From NCBI GenBank assembly GCA_037349315.1, contig JBAIAC010000590.1, positions 372,001-436,000 on the forward strand: 64,000 nucleotides of DNA, written 5' to 3'. Under the pieces are notes generated by a model. That model saw nothing but the letters and a program-made list of their open reading frames with translations, searched no databases and was not told the DNA's origin. Numbering within the stretch: the stretch's first letter is position 1; each line of letters starts with the position of its first letter. A program made the position numbers and the translations under genes. Source of the stretch: Chelydra serpentina. Lineage: Eukaryota > Chordata > Testudines > Chelydridae. This document shows positions 33,973 through 45,148 of the stretch, piece by piece.

Positions 33973-35690
33973 CTAACCTGATCCACAGGAGAGGGGTCTG
34001 GCATCTGAAATGCAGACTTTCACCCTCTTCCTGGGCAAGATCCTCCTGACAAAAGGTTGGCGGGCTCTCCGGCCCCCCTCACCTTCCCTCCCTGGGCCTC
34101 TATCTGGGCCAGACACTCCCGTGTCCCCCCGAAGAGAAGGTGACCCTGGTCCAGCTGTGGGCTCACAACTGCAAGCTAAGATAGACCCTTCAGTGGCCTG
34201 CAAAATTCCCCCCTTGCTATGAGGTAGAACATTCCCCTCCCCCGGGGAGATAATTACAGGACAGGAACTGGCCACAGCTGCCGTCCCTGTGACTTCGCCC
34301 CCCCCTTCTGGGGTTTTCAGCACCAGGTCCCTGCTTGCTGCCACCCAGCCCTGGGACAGATTCTGCCACAGCAAAGAAATCATTTCCCAGTAGAAACGGT
34401 GTAAAATTGTGTGACACTGTTGCCATTTTGCCAGAGGTGCAATGACTTTGTAGCCACCCACCAGCTCCAATTCCGCCACTTTACCCGGCAACCAATCCTT
34501 CTCTTGGATCAGGTCCCTCCTGACTATAGAAATTGCAGCACCTGTATCTCTCAACCCAGTGATTACCTTCCCATTCAGTCTAACAGCATGCACATGCTCA
34601 CTGCTTGGTGGTGTAGAAGTCAACTTCACAAACCCTGTGTGGAAAGAGGCAGCAGCTTCATGGGCCGCTTGATGCCTGTTTTCACTCAGCAGGGGACACT
34701 TATCTCTCAGGTGCTCGGTGGACTTACATCGATAGCACCTCCTGGGCTCCTCTGATTGTACAGGGAATTTGGGACGAGTACTAGGGGAATGGGGAGGTGA
34801 GCGCCCAGCCTCCTTTTTCCCAGGGGTAACACGGTGACTCTGTTTTCCTTCGACCCTGTACCCCTCTGCCAGTGGTTTATGCTTAATTGCAGCTTGCGCC
34901 TGCTCATAAGAGTCTGCAAACCCAGCTAATTCACTAACTGCTTTTACCTGTTTGTCCCACAAGTACTGTTTTACATCATCACTGCACATATTCAGGAATT
35001 GTTCCTGAGCAACCAAATCATACATCCCTTCAAAGCTTGTAATGTCTTTTCCCCTCACCCACTTATCTACCAGAACTGTCATTTCATTTGCATAAGCCAC
35101 ATTACTTAATCCATCTCCCCTCTTAAGACTCCTGAATTTAACCCTGTAGGTTTCAGGTGTAACCTGAAACTGTTTCAAAACCAGTTCCTTAAATTTACCA
35201 TACTTGGAGGCATCCCCAATGGGCATCTTATTGAATACGTCCAGAGCTCTGCCAGTCAATTTGGCTATCAAGGTGGTCATTTTTTGATCTTCAGGGATCG
35301 CATGGAGGGAGCACAGTCTCTCGAAGGTGATAAAATATTCGGCTATATCCTTGGATTCATCATACTGGAGGCATAGACGCTCCCATTTGGGGATTTTTGG
35401 GGAAGCAGAGCCGGCAGCTGAAGGGTTTCGACTCTTCAACTCTGCGATGGCCAGTTCATGCTTCTGGGCCTCCATAGCTCTCTTGTGGGCCACCTCCTCC
35501 CTGATTCTTTCTGCTTCCATAGCTCTCTGGTGGGCCAGCTCCTCTGCTTCCATAGCTCTCTTGTGGGCCTCCTCAGCTCTCTTGTGGGCTTCTGTCTCTG
35601 CACTAATTTCCAGCGTACGTAATTCGATTCGTCTCCGATGTTCGTTCTCTTTCTCTGTTATTTCGACTGCACTCAGATCAGGAGCTCTTC
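33973..35690 (-). pseudogene. gag-PR: Gag-protease of nested gypsy element, broken
   Basis: The open frame of 526 residues runs from ATG at 35,553, and the same frame extends upstream to about 35,690 without a clear start. By residue (from 35,553): charged coiled coil with AMEAE/AHKRA repeats (1-45); capsid (about 55-230), with a SCAN-like second half from YRVKFRS (about 134) through YDLVAQEQFLNMCSDDVKQYL; zinc knuckle CYRCKSTEHLRDKC (about 270-283); protease site LRDTGAAIS (about 331-339). Near 34,430 the protease end HNFTPFLLGNDFF is in a shifted frame, so the ORF tail after it is partly out of phase. Gag and protease are in one frame here, unlike the host element. Confidence 0.85.
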
Positions 35691-35880
35691 AGTTAAGAGA
35701 CTTTCCCAGCTACCCTGATCTTCACTCTTACTTATTTGATTTCCTTTTCTGTCCCTACTTCCCTTACCCGAAATAAGCAAACAGAAACTAACAAACCAGT
35801 AACCACTTTTCTGTTTTCCAGCCACCACACTTAAAACTCACTTAAAATCACTACCAGTATGTCATTTTGCAGAATCCTGT
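35691..35880 (-). other. 5' leader remnant of nested element
   Basis: AT-rich non-coding DNA between the gag coiled coil and the junction with host-element RT code. No LTR end and no primer-binding site are seen, so the element is truncated here. The exact junction is uncertain by ~10 bp. Confidence 0.5.
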
Positions 35881-36491
35881 CTGCAAAAGCAGGTCCAGGC
35901 CTTTATTGGGATGGCGGGGTACTATCGAAGATTTGTGCCCCACTTTAGCGCCATAGCCACCCCCATCACTGAGCTATGCAAGAAGGGGAAGCCAGACAAG
36001 GTGGTCTGGACCGAGGAGTGCCAGAGGGCTCTCTGTGCACTGAAGGAGGCTTTGATCAGGGGCCCGGTTCTGGCAAACCCAGATTTTGACAAGCTCTTAT
36101 GGTGTTCACCGACGCCTCAGACATGGGACTGCGGGCCGTGTTAATGCAGGAGGATGAAACGGGGCAGAGACACCCCATCGTGTATTTAAGCAAGAAGCTG
36201 CTACCCCGAGAGCAGAATTATGAGGCCATCGAGAAGGAATGCCTGGCCATGGTGTGGGCCCTCAAGAAACTAGAGCCGTATCTATTTGGGCGACACTTCA
36301 CCGTGTACACCGACCACTCGCCCCTGACCTGGCTACACCAGATGAAAGGGGCCAACGCTAAGCTCCTCAGGTAGAGCCTGCTCCTGCAGGATTACGACAT
36401 GGACGTGGTCCATGTGAAAGGAAGTGCCAACCTGATAGCGGATGCGTTGTCCCGGAGAGGGGGCCCTGAACGTCCCCAGGCCACTGGTTAG
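35881..36491 (+). pseudogene. pol (RT-RH): RT C-terminal end and RNase H of Gmr1-like element, broken
   Basis: Starts in the RT connection (QVQAFIGMAGYYRRFVPHFS); the catalytic RT part with YXDD is missing. RNase H follows: VFTDASDMGL (first Asp, about 36,100), the Glu-bearing YEAIEKECLA, and VYTDHSPLTWL. It closes with DALSRRGG and a stop at 36,489-36,491. A one-base deletion near 36,092 and a TAG in place of Trp at 36,373-36,375 break it. Only ~38 bp separate the stop from the LTR, so no integrase can lie downstream. With integrase upstream this fixes the unusual pol order. Confidence 0.88.
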
Positions 36492-36516
36492 AGTGACCCC
36501 GCTCAGTACAGTCTCG

Positions 36517-36529
36517 AAGAGGGGAGAGA
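36517..36529 (+). promoter_or_regulatory. Polypurine tract of host element
   Basis: GAAGAGGGGAGAGA immediately precedes the LTR start TGTGATGG, at the position of plus-strand priming. Confidence 0.65.
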
Positions 36530-36962
36530 TGTGATGGAGTAGAGAGCGAGATGGATTTGACTGGGAGGCTGGCTGCATTGGGAAAGGCTGCATCGGGAAT
36601 GTGAGACTTTACCTGAGGCTGTAACATGAGCCAGGACGGGGGTTGGGAGGTGACACCTTTGGCTGGGAGAATGGTAAAAGGCTAGAGGAGGGGCCCCGGG
36701 GGAGGGGAAGAGCCTGCTGGAGGTTTGGCTGGTTTTTGTCAGTTTGGAGCTGGGTGGTGAAACGCAGGGAGCCCCAGAGCCGGGGTCTAAGCTCCCTGCC
36801 CCCCAGAAGGCCCCAGCTGAGGGGTCCTGGTCATACTTACAAGCTCTGTTTGGACTCTTTCCTGACAACCCAAATAAACCTTCTGTTCTACTGGCTGGCT
36901 GAGAGTCACATTGAATCCCGGGAAGAGGGGTGCAGGACCTGACTCCCCCACACTCCGTGACA
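36530..36962 (+). repeat. 3' LTR, 433 bp, complete
   Basis: Runs from TGTGATGG to CCGTGACA, an imperfect terminal inverted repeat with TG...CA ends. AATAAA lies at 36,873-36,878. Satellite (CCCTCACACT) follows immediately. The left 211 bp have no counterpart at the 5' end of the element. Confidence 0.85.
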
Positions 36963-38469
36963 CCCTCACACTCCCCCCTCCCCACCCCCACCCTCACCCA
37001 CACCCCCACCCCCAGCCTCAACATCACGCTCACCCTCACCCACACCCCAACACTCACCCTCACCCTCACCCTCACCCCCACCCTCACCCTCACCCTCACT
37101 CCCACCCCTCCCTCACCCCCACACCCACCCTTACCGTCAACCTCACCAAAATCCCCACCCCAACCCTCACCCTCACCCTAACCACAATCCCCCACACCCA
37201 CCCTCACCCTAACCCCCACCCCCACTCCTCATCCTCATCCGCACCCTCACCCTCACCATCACTCCGACTCCCACCCACACACTCACCGTCACCCCCACCC
37301 CCAACCTCACCGTCACCCTCACCCTAACCCCCACTCCCATGCCCACCCTCTCCCCCATCCACACCCTCACTTCCACCCCCACCCCCACAACAACACTCAC
37401 CCTCACCGTCAGCCCCACACCCACACCCACATCCCCACCCTCACCCTCACCCCCACCCTCACCCTCACCCCACCCCCACCATCACCCTCACCAACCCCCC
37501 ATCCTCACCCTCACACTCCCCCTCCCCTCTTGCACTCACCTACTTGTGCTTCTTCCTGGTATCCCACTTCCCCACTTACCTCGGGGCTTTGGTCTCCTTC
37601 CCCCTCACACTAACCCCACCCCAACCGTCACCCCACCCCCACCCTCACCTTCACTCTCACCCCCATCCGAACCCCCACCCTCACCATCACCCTCGCCCCC
37701 ACCCCCACGCTCACCCTCACCCTAATCCTCATCCTCACCCTCACGCCACCCCCAGCCCCACGCCCACCCTCACCCTAAACCTCACCCCCACCGCCACTCC
37801 GACCCTCACCCTCACCCCCACCCCCACCCACACTCTCACCCTCACCCACCACCCTAACCCTCATCCTCACCCTCACCCCACGCACAGCCCCACTCCCACC
37901 CTCACACTCACCCTCACCCCCACCGCCACACCGACCCTAACCCTAACCCTAACCCACACCCCCAGCTCCTCCCTCACTCTCACCACCACCCACACCCCCA
38001 CCCACACCCCCACCCACACCCACACCCTCACTCCCACCCCCAACCTCACCCTCACCCCCCACCCCCACAACCACCCACACTCTCACCCTCACCCTCACTC
38101 TCACCCACAGCACCGCCCTCAACCTCACCCTCACCGTCACCCTCTCACTCATCGCCACCCCCACGCTCACCCTCACCCACACAGTCACCCAAACCTCCAC
38201 TCCCACTCCCACCCTGACCCTCACTCCCACCCCCACCATCACCCTCACCCCCACTCCCACCCCCCACCCACACCCTGACCCTCACTCTCAACCCAACACC
38301 CAACCCACCTCCAACCCCACCCACACACTCACCCGACCCGCACCCTCACCGTAACCTCCACACCCACTCTCACTCTCACCCTCACCCTAACCCTAACCGT
38401 AACACTCACCCTCACCCTCACACACACCACAACACCCACCTCCACCCTCACCCTCACGCTCACCCTCAC
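36963..38469. repeat. C-rich minisatellite between retroelement and copy 2
   Basis: C-rich hexamer repeats with three exact CCCTAA units at 37,935-37,952. The one non-repetitive patch is at 37,525-37,605 and is listed separately. No gene is seen. Confidence 0.82.
37525..37605. other. Short non-repetitive island in minisatellite
   Basis: About 80 bp around TTGCACTCACCTACTTGTGC that do not follow the hexamer phase. On the minus strand it contains two splice-donor-like sites, AG|GTGAGT (37,534-37,542) and AG|GTAAGT (37,574-37,582). I do not recognise its source. It could be captured unique DNA or a heavily mutated repeat. Confidence 0.5.
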
Positions 38470-39659
38470 CATGACCCTAACTCCAAAGCCTACCGTCACT
38501 ATCACCCTTACCCCCCCCCACCACCACCCTCACCCTCACCCACATCCTCACCCTCAACTTACCCCATCCCCACCCCACCTCCACCCTCACCCTCACCCCG
38601 CCCACTACCCCATCCTCCTCCTCCAACTCACCCTGATCCTCAACTGCACCCCCACCCTCCTCCTCACCCTCACCCTCATCCTCACCTCCACCCCCACCAT
38701 CGCTCTCACCCTCACCCTCACCCCAGCCCGACGCTCACCTTCACCCTCTCCCTTACCCCCACCCTCACGCTCACCCCCAACCTCACCCTCACCCCCACAC
38801 CCTCTCCCACCCTCACCATCACCACAACTCCCACCACCACCCTCACCCTCACCCTCATGATCGACCCTACCCTCAACCCCACGCCCACCCCCTCCCTCAC
38901 CCCCAGACTCACCTTCACCCTAAGCCTCACCCACACCCCACCCCCACCATCACCATCACACTCAACCCCACCCCCGCCCTCTCCCCCACACTGACCTTCA
39001 TCCTAACCCGAGCCACAACCCAATCCCCACCCCCACCCTCACAATCACCCTCACTCTCACCCTCACCCCCACCCCGACCCAAACCCCCACCCACACCCTC
39101 ACCCTCACAGTAAAACCAAAACCCACCCTAACCGTCACCTTCACCCTCACCCCCAACCCCAGTCCCACCCTCACTCTCACTCTCACCTTCGCACCACCCC
39201 GACCCCCACCCGAACCCGAACCCCACCCGAACCCGAACCCCACCCCCACCCTCCTCCTCACCCTCACTCTCATCCTCAGCTCCACCCTCAGCCTCTCCCT
39301 CAGCCTCACCCTCACCCTCAACCCCACCCCCACTCCCACTCTCACCCCCACCCCCACTCCCCCCTCACCCTAACCCCAAACCTACCCACACCCTCACTCT
39401 CACCCTCACACTCACCGTCACTCTCACACTCAGCCTAATCCTAACCCTCACCCTCACGCTCAACCTCACCCTCACCCCAACCGCCCCTTTCACCCCCCAC
39501 TCCCACCCTAATCCTCACACTCATCCACAACACAAACGTCACCCTCACCATCACCCTCACCCTCAACCCCACCCCCAACCTACCTCACCCTCACATTTAC
39601 CCCAACCCCCCAAATCTCCCTCACGCTCACAATCAAACCCACACCCACGCACACCACAC

Positions 39660-41830
39660 CTCCACCCTTATGCTCACCCCCATCCCCACTCCCACCCTCA
39701 CCCTCACTCAGACCCCCACCCCCACCCTCACCCTCACCCTCACGTCAATCCCCAGCCCCACCCCCACCCTCACCCTCACCCTCACCATCAACCCCAACCC
39801 CACCCCCACCCTCACCCTCACTCTCACCCTCACCCTAACCCTCACCCTCAACTTCACCCCAACCCTCACCCCCACAACAACCCCGAACCTCGCCCTCACC
39901 CTATCCCCCAAACCCACCGTCACCATCACCCTCACACTAACCCCCAAACACTCCATCAATATCCCCTTCACCCTCACCCTCACCCCAACCCCCACTCCCT
40001 CCCTCTCCCTCACCCTCACCCTCACAATAAAACCAAACCCCACCCTAACCCTCACCTTCACCCTCACCCCCAACCCCAGTCCCACCCTCACTCTCACTCT
40101 CACCCTCGTCCCACCCCGACCCCCACCCGAACCCGAACCCCACCCCCACCCCCACCATCCTCCTCACCCTCACTCTCATCCTCAGCTCCACCCTCAGCCT
40201 CTCCCTCAGCCTCACCCTCACCCTCAACCCCACCCCCACTCCCACTCTCACCCCCACCCCCACTCCCACCCTCACCCTAACCCCACTCCTACCCACAACC
40301 TCACTCTCACCCTCACACTCACCATCACTCTCACACTCAGCCTAATCCTAACCCTCACCCTCACACTCAACCTCACCCTCACCCCAACTGCCCCTTTCAC
40401 CCCCCACTCCCACCCTATCCTCACACTCACCCTCAACCCAAACGTCACCCTCACCATCACCCTCACCCTCAACCCCACCCCCAACCTACCTCACCCTCAC
40501 CCTTACCCCAACCCCCCAAATCGCCCTCACGCTCACCGTCAAACCCACACCCACGCACACCCCACCCCCACCCTTATGCTCACCCCATCCCCACTCCCAC
40601 CCTCACCCTCACTCAGACCCCCACCCCCACCCTCACCCTCACCCTCATGTCAATCCCCAGCCCCACCCCCACCTCATCCTCACCCTCACCACCAACCTCA
40701 AACCCATCCCCACCCCCACCCTCACCCTCACTCTCACCCTCACCCTAACCCTCACCCTCAACCTCACCCCAACGCTCACCCCCACAACAACCCCGAACCT
40801 CGCCCTCACCCTATCCCCCAAACCCACCGTCACCATCACCCTCACACTAACCCCCAAACACTCCATCAGTATCCCCTTCACCCTCACCCCCACCCCAACC
40901 CCCACCCCCTCCCTCTCCCTCACCCTCACCCTCACAATAAAACCAAACCCCACCCTAACCCTCACCTTCACCCTCACCCCCAACCCCAGTCCCACCCTCA
41001 CTCTCACTCTCACCCTCGTCCCACCCCGACCCCCACCCGAACCCGAACCCCACCCCCACCCCCACCATCCTCCTCACCCTCACTCTCATCCTCAGCTCCA
41101 CCCTCAGCCTCTCCCTCAGCCTCACCCTCACCCTCAACCCCACCCCCACTCCCACTCTCACCCCCACCCCCACTCCCACCCTCACCCTAACCCCACTCCT
41201 ACCCACAACCTCACTCTCACCCTCACACTCACCATCACTCTCACACTCAGCCTAATCCTAACCCTCACCCTCACACTCAACCTCACCCTCACCCCAACTG
41301 CCCCTTTCACCCCCCACTCCCACCCTATCCTCACACTCACCCTCAACCCAAACGTCACCCTCACCATCACCCTCACCCTCAACCCCACCCCCAACCTACC
41401 TCACCCTCACCCTTACCCCAACCCCCCAAATCGCCCTCACGCTCACCGTCAAACCCACACCCACGCACACCCCACCCCCACCCTTATGCTCACCCCATCC
41501 CCACTCCCACCCTCACCCTCACTCAGACCCCCACCCCCACCCTCACCCTCACCCTCATGTCAATCCCCAGCCCCACCCCCACCTCATCCTCACCCTCACC
41601 ACCAACCTCAAACCCATCCCCACCCCCACCCTCACCCTCACTCTCACCCTCACCCTAACCCTCACCCTCAACCTCACCCCAACGCTCACCCCCACAACAA
41701 CCCCGAACCTCGCCCTCACCCTATCCCCCAAACCCACCGTCACCATCACCCTCACACTAACCCCCAAACACTCCATCAGTATCCCCTTCACCCTCACCCC
41801 CACCCCAACCCCCACCCCCTCCCTCTCCCT
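39660..41830. repeat. 910-bp tandem repeat, near-identical copies
   Basis: CCCTTATGCT lies at 40,571 and 41,481, and CACCCTCGTC at 40,101 and 41,011, both exactly 910 bp apart. Translations of the two copies are identical over 83- and 70-residue windows. Such identity inside degenerate satellite points to a very recent duplication or to gene conversion. Copy 1 has only the older, diverged ~887-bp pair. Confidence 0.88.
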
Positions 41831-42096
41831 CACCCTCAACCTTAGCCGAACCCCCACAATAACCCTCAGCTTCACACTCAACCCCACACCCACGCCCACC
41901 CCACCCCCACTCCCACCGCCACCCCCACCCCCACCCTCATGCTCACACTAACCCTCAAACCCACCGTGAGCATCACCTTCACCCTCACCCCGACGTCCAC
42001 CATCACCCTCATACTCACCCTCACCACCACCCCACCCCCCACCCTCACCCTCACCCTAAACCCAACCCCCACCCCCACCCCAACCTCTCACCCTCA

Positions 42097-42126
42097 CCCT
42101 AACCCTAACCCTAATACTAACCCTAA
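42097..42126. repeat. Interstitial exact telomere hexamers
   Basis: Three CCCTAA units, one TACTAA variant, then one CCCTAA, in strict 6-bp phase. The paralogue is at 2,697. Confidence 0.8.
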
Positions 42127-42329
42127 CCCTCACCCTCAGTTTAACACTCACCCCAACCCCCACCCCCACCCCCAGCCACCCCCTCACCCCCACCTCACCC
42201 TCACAATCACCCCGACCCCCACCCCCACCCTCCTCCTCACCCTCACCCTCACCCTAACCCCCACCCCCACCCATCACCCTCACCCTCAGCGTAACGCTCA
42301 ACCTGACCCCCACCCCCACCCTCACCCTG

Positions 42330-42930
42330 TGACGCTGAGGGTGAGGTGGGGCGGTGGGGTGGTGGTGACGGTGAGTTAAGGGATTTGGTGGGGGTGGGGT
42401 TTGTGGTGTGGGTGAGCGTGAGGGTGAGCGTGAGGGTGAGGGTGGGGGGTGGGAGGGAGGATCAGGGTGGCAGTGAGGATGGGGGTAGGTGTCAGGGTGA
42501 TGGTGAGGGTTGGGGTGGGGGTTAGGGTGTGGGTAAGGTTGAGGGTCGGGTGCGGGTGAGGGTGAGGATAGGTGGTGAGGGTGGGAGTGGGGCTGAGGGT
42601 GAGGGTGAGGGAGGGGATGAGAGTGAGGGAGAGGGTGCGGGTGGGGGTGGGAGTGAGTGTAAAGGTGGGGCTGTGGGTGGGGTGTTCGTGGGCGTGGGTT
42701 TGAGGGTGAGGGTGATTGTGGTTTTGGGGTAAGGGTGAGGGTGACGGTGAGCTTGGAGGTGGGGATGGGGGTGGAGGTGAGGGTGAGGGTGGGGTTTGGG
42801 TGAGGGTGAGATTGGGGGTGGGGGTGGGGATGGGGGTTGGAGTGAGGGTGAGGTTGAGGGTGAGTCCATGGGGTGAGGGTTAGGGTTAGGGTGAGGGGTG
42901 GGGTGGGGGTAAGGGTGAGGTTGAGCGTTA
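42330..42930. repeat. G-rich block, copy 2 of 2,931-3,520
   Basis: Same switch sequences at both ends. The small differences include an added GAGCGTGAGGGTGAGCGTGAG near 42,414 (compare GAGCATGAGGG near 3,014). Confidence 0.85.
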
Positions 42931-43654
42931 CTCCCCCACCCTCAGCCTCATTCTCACCCTCACCCTATCCATAACCATAGCCCTAACCCTAACCCTCACT
43001 CACACCCCCACCCCCACCCTCACCCACACCACCACCCCACGCCCACCCTCACCCCAACCGCCACCGCCAACCCCACCCTCACCATCAACGTGAGCCTCAC
43101 CCCCACCCTCACCCTCACACCCACCCACCCTCACTCTCACCCCCACCCCTACCCCCACCCCCACCCCAACCCTGACCCTCAACCTCACCCTCACCCCAAC
43201 CGCCACCTTTAACCCCACCCCCACCCTCACCCTCACCCCAAACCCCACCCTCACCATTACCCTCACCCTCACCCCCTCCCCCCAGCCCACCCCCAACCTC
43301 ACCCATAACCCCACCTCACCCCCACCCCCAACCCCCACCCCCAACCCCCACCCCCCAACCCCACCCTCACCATCACCGTGAGCCTCACTCCCACCCTCAT
43401 CCTAATCCCCACCCAACCCTCACCCCAACCGCCACCCCAACCCCACCCTCACCCTCACCCCTACCCCCACCCCAACCCTAACCCTCAACCTCACCCTCAC
43501 CCCTAACCCTCAACCTCACCCTCACCCCAACCGCCACCCCAAACCTCACCCCCACCCTAACCCTCACCCCAAACCTCACCATTAACCTCCCCCTCCCCCA
43601 ACTCCACCCCAACCCCACCCCCACAATCACCCTCACCCTCAAACCCCAAGCCAC
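42931..43654. repeat. C-rich block, copy 2 of 3,521-4,250
   Basis: Collinear throughout with only small indels. Ends CCAAGCCACATCCACGCAAT, as at 4,244. Confidence 0.85.
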
Positions 43655-44749
43655 ATCCACGCAATACCTCGCAATGAACAATTCATTCCTGTTCAGAACA
43701 AGAACCAAATTTATCCTGGAATCCTCTTAAAAACGCCAGTTAGGTTTGCTGCTTCGCTTCTTGCACTGGATTGCCTCCTCCTAAAGCAGTTATGCGCTAC
43801 TTGGCTTTTCGTACAGATCCGTTCGTAAGAATACCTCGCAATGAACAATTCAACCTTGTTCACTGCTACTGCCAGCTCTCTCCTGTAATCCTCCTCCAAA
43901 AGTTATTTAAATGTACTGCTGCGATATTGGTACAGATCCGTTCGTGAGAATACCTCACTACGATCAATTCAATCCTGTTCACTGCAAGTTCCAAATTTCT
44001 CCTGGAAGCCTCTTTGAAACGTCCGTTAGATCTTCCACTGAGCTTTTTGTAGCTATTAGATTTTGAAAATTCCTAAAAAAGCATTTCAATTCTGTTCACT
44101 GCTACAGACGAATTTCACATGGAATCCTGCTCCAAAAGCCGTTATGCTGCACTGGTTTGGCTTTTCGTACAGTTCCGTTTGAATAATTCACTCCTGTTAA
44201 CAGCAAGTTCCAAATTTATCCTGGAATCCTCTTAAAAAGGCCAGTTAGCTGTTATGCTGCGCTTTTTGTACACATCGGTTCTTGAAAATTCCTCACAAAG
44301 AGCATTTCAATTTTTTCTCTGCTACAACTAAATTTCTCTTGGAATCCTCCTCTAAAATCAGTTATGCTGTACAGGTTGGCTTTTCGTACAAATCCGTTCG
44401 TAAGAAAACCTCGCAATGAAGAATTCAACCTTGTTAACTGCTACTGCCAAATCTCTCCTGTAATCCTCCTCTAAAAGCTTTTTGAAGGAACTGCTGTGAA
44501 TTTGGTACAGACCATTAGTGAGAATACCTCACTACGCTCAATTCAATCCTGTTCACAGCAAGTTCCAAATTTATCCTAGAATCGTCTTAAAAATGCCAGT
44601 TAGATATGCTGCTGCGCTCCTTGTGCACATCGATTTGTGAAAATTCCTGACATGGAGCATTTCATTTTTTAACTGCTACAGCTAAATTTCTGCTGGAATC
44701 CGCCTCAAAAAGCTATTTCGCTGTACTGCTTAGCTTCTGGTACAGATCC
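43655..44749. repeat. AT-richer satellite block, uninterrupted copy of block 1
   Basis: About nine monomers. It reads through the site (about 44,160) where copy 1 carries the 748-bp insert, so it shows the empty site. Both end junctions match block 1. Confidence 0.92.
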
Positions 44750-45148
44750 CTAACCCCAACCCCCACCCTCACCCTATCCCTAACACAGCGCCACCCTCAC
44801 TCTCACCACCACCCCACCCTCCCCCTCCATCTCACCCACACCGTCACCCTCACCCTAAACGTCACCCTAACCCCGACCAACAACCCTCACCTTCACTCTC
44901 ACCCTCACTGTAACCCCCACCCCAACACTCAACGTCACCCTCACGCTCATCCCCACACCCACCCCCTCCCTTATGCTCACCCTCACTCAAACCGCTCATC
45001 CCCACCCTCAGCCCAAACCCTCACCCCCACCCGCACATTCACTCCAACCCACACCCCGCCCCTCACCCTCACTGTCACCCTCACCCCCACCTTCACCACC
45101 ACCATCACGTCCCCCCCACCCCACGCCCACCCTCACCCTCACTAACCC
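44750..45148. repeat. C-rich block, copy 2 of 6,091-6,489
   Basis: Same length and the same ACCCGGG polarity switch at its end. Confidence 0.85.

Larger units (their letters stand above)
31973..35880 (-). mobile_element. Nested minus-strand Ty3/gypsy element, internally deleted
   Basis: Read on the minus strand it is gag, protease, linker, polypurine tract and 3' LTR. Integrase, RT and RNase H are absent, and the 5' LTR is missing at the right-hand junction (about 35,880), where host-element RT code resumes as LQKQVQAFIGM. The left junction is clean at the LTR terminus (GGTCCC|TGTGACGG). The missing RT body of the host element together with the missing 5' LTR is best explained by one deletion at the right edge. 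Its Gag is related to, but clearly distinct from, that of the host element. Confidence 0.85.
28268..36962 (+). mobile_element. Ty3/gypsy LTR retrotransposon, Gmr1-like, dead, with nested insertion
   Basis: Order along the + strand: 5' LTR remnant, leader, gag, protease, integrase, [minus-strand nested element 31,973 to about 35,880], RT end/RNase H, polypurine tract, 3' LTR. Integrase lies upstream of RT/RNase H and RNase H runs straight into the 3' LTR. This is the Ty1/copia-like gene order known in Ty3/gypsy elements only from the Gmr1-like group. The two LTRs differ by about 10 substitutions over ~210 shared bp (~5%), plus 9-bp and 2-bp indels, so the insertion is not recent. Minisatellite flanks both sides, so it landed inside the array. 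Neither duplicated copy contains a second one. Confidence 0.85.
38470..42329. repeat. C-rich minisatellite, copy 2 of unit I
   Basis: Collinear with 1-2,930, starting at the same ATGACCCTAACTCCAAAGCC. It is ~930 bp longer, almost entirely because of one extra 910-bp tandem unit (about 39,660-41,830). Confidence 0.88.
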
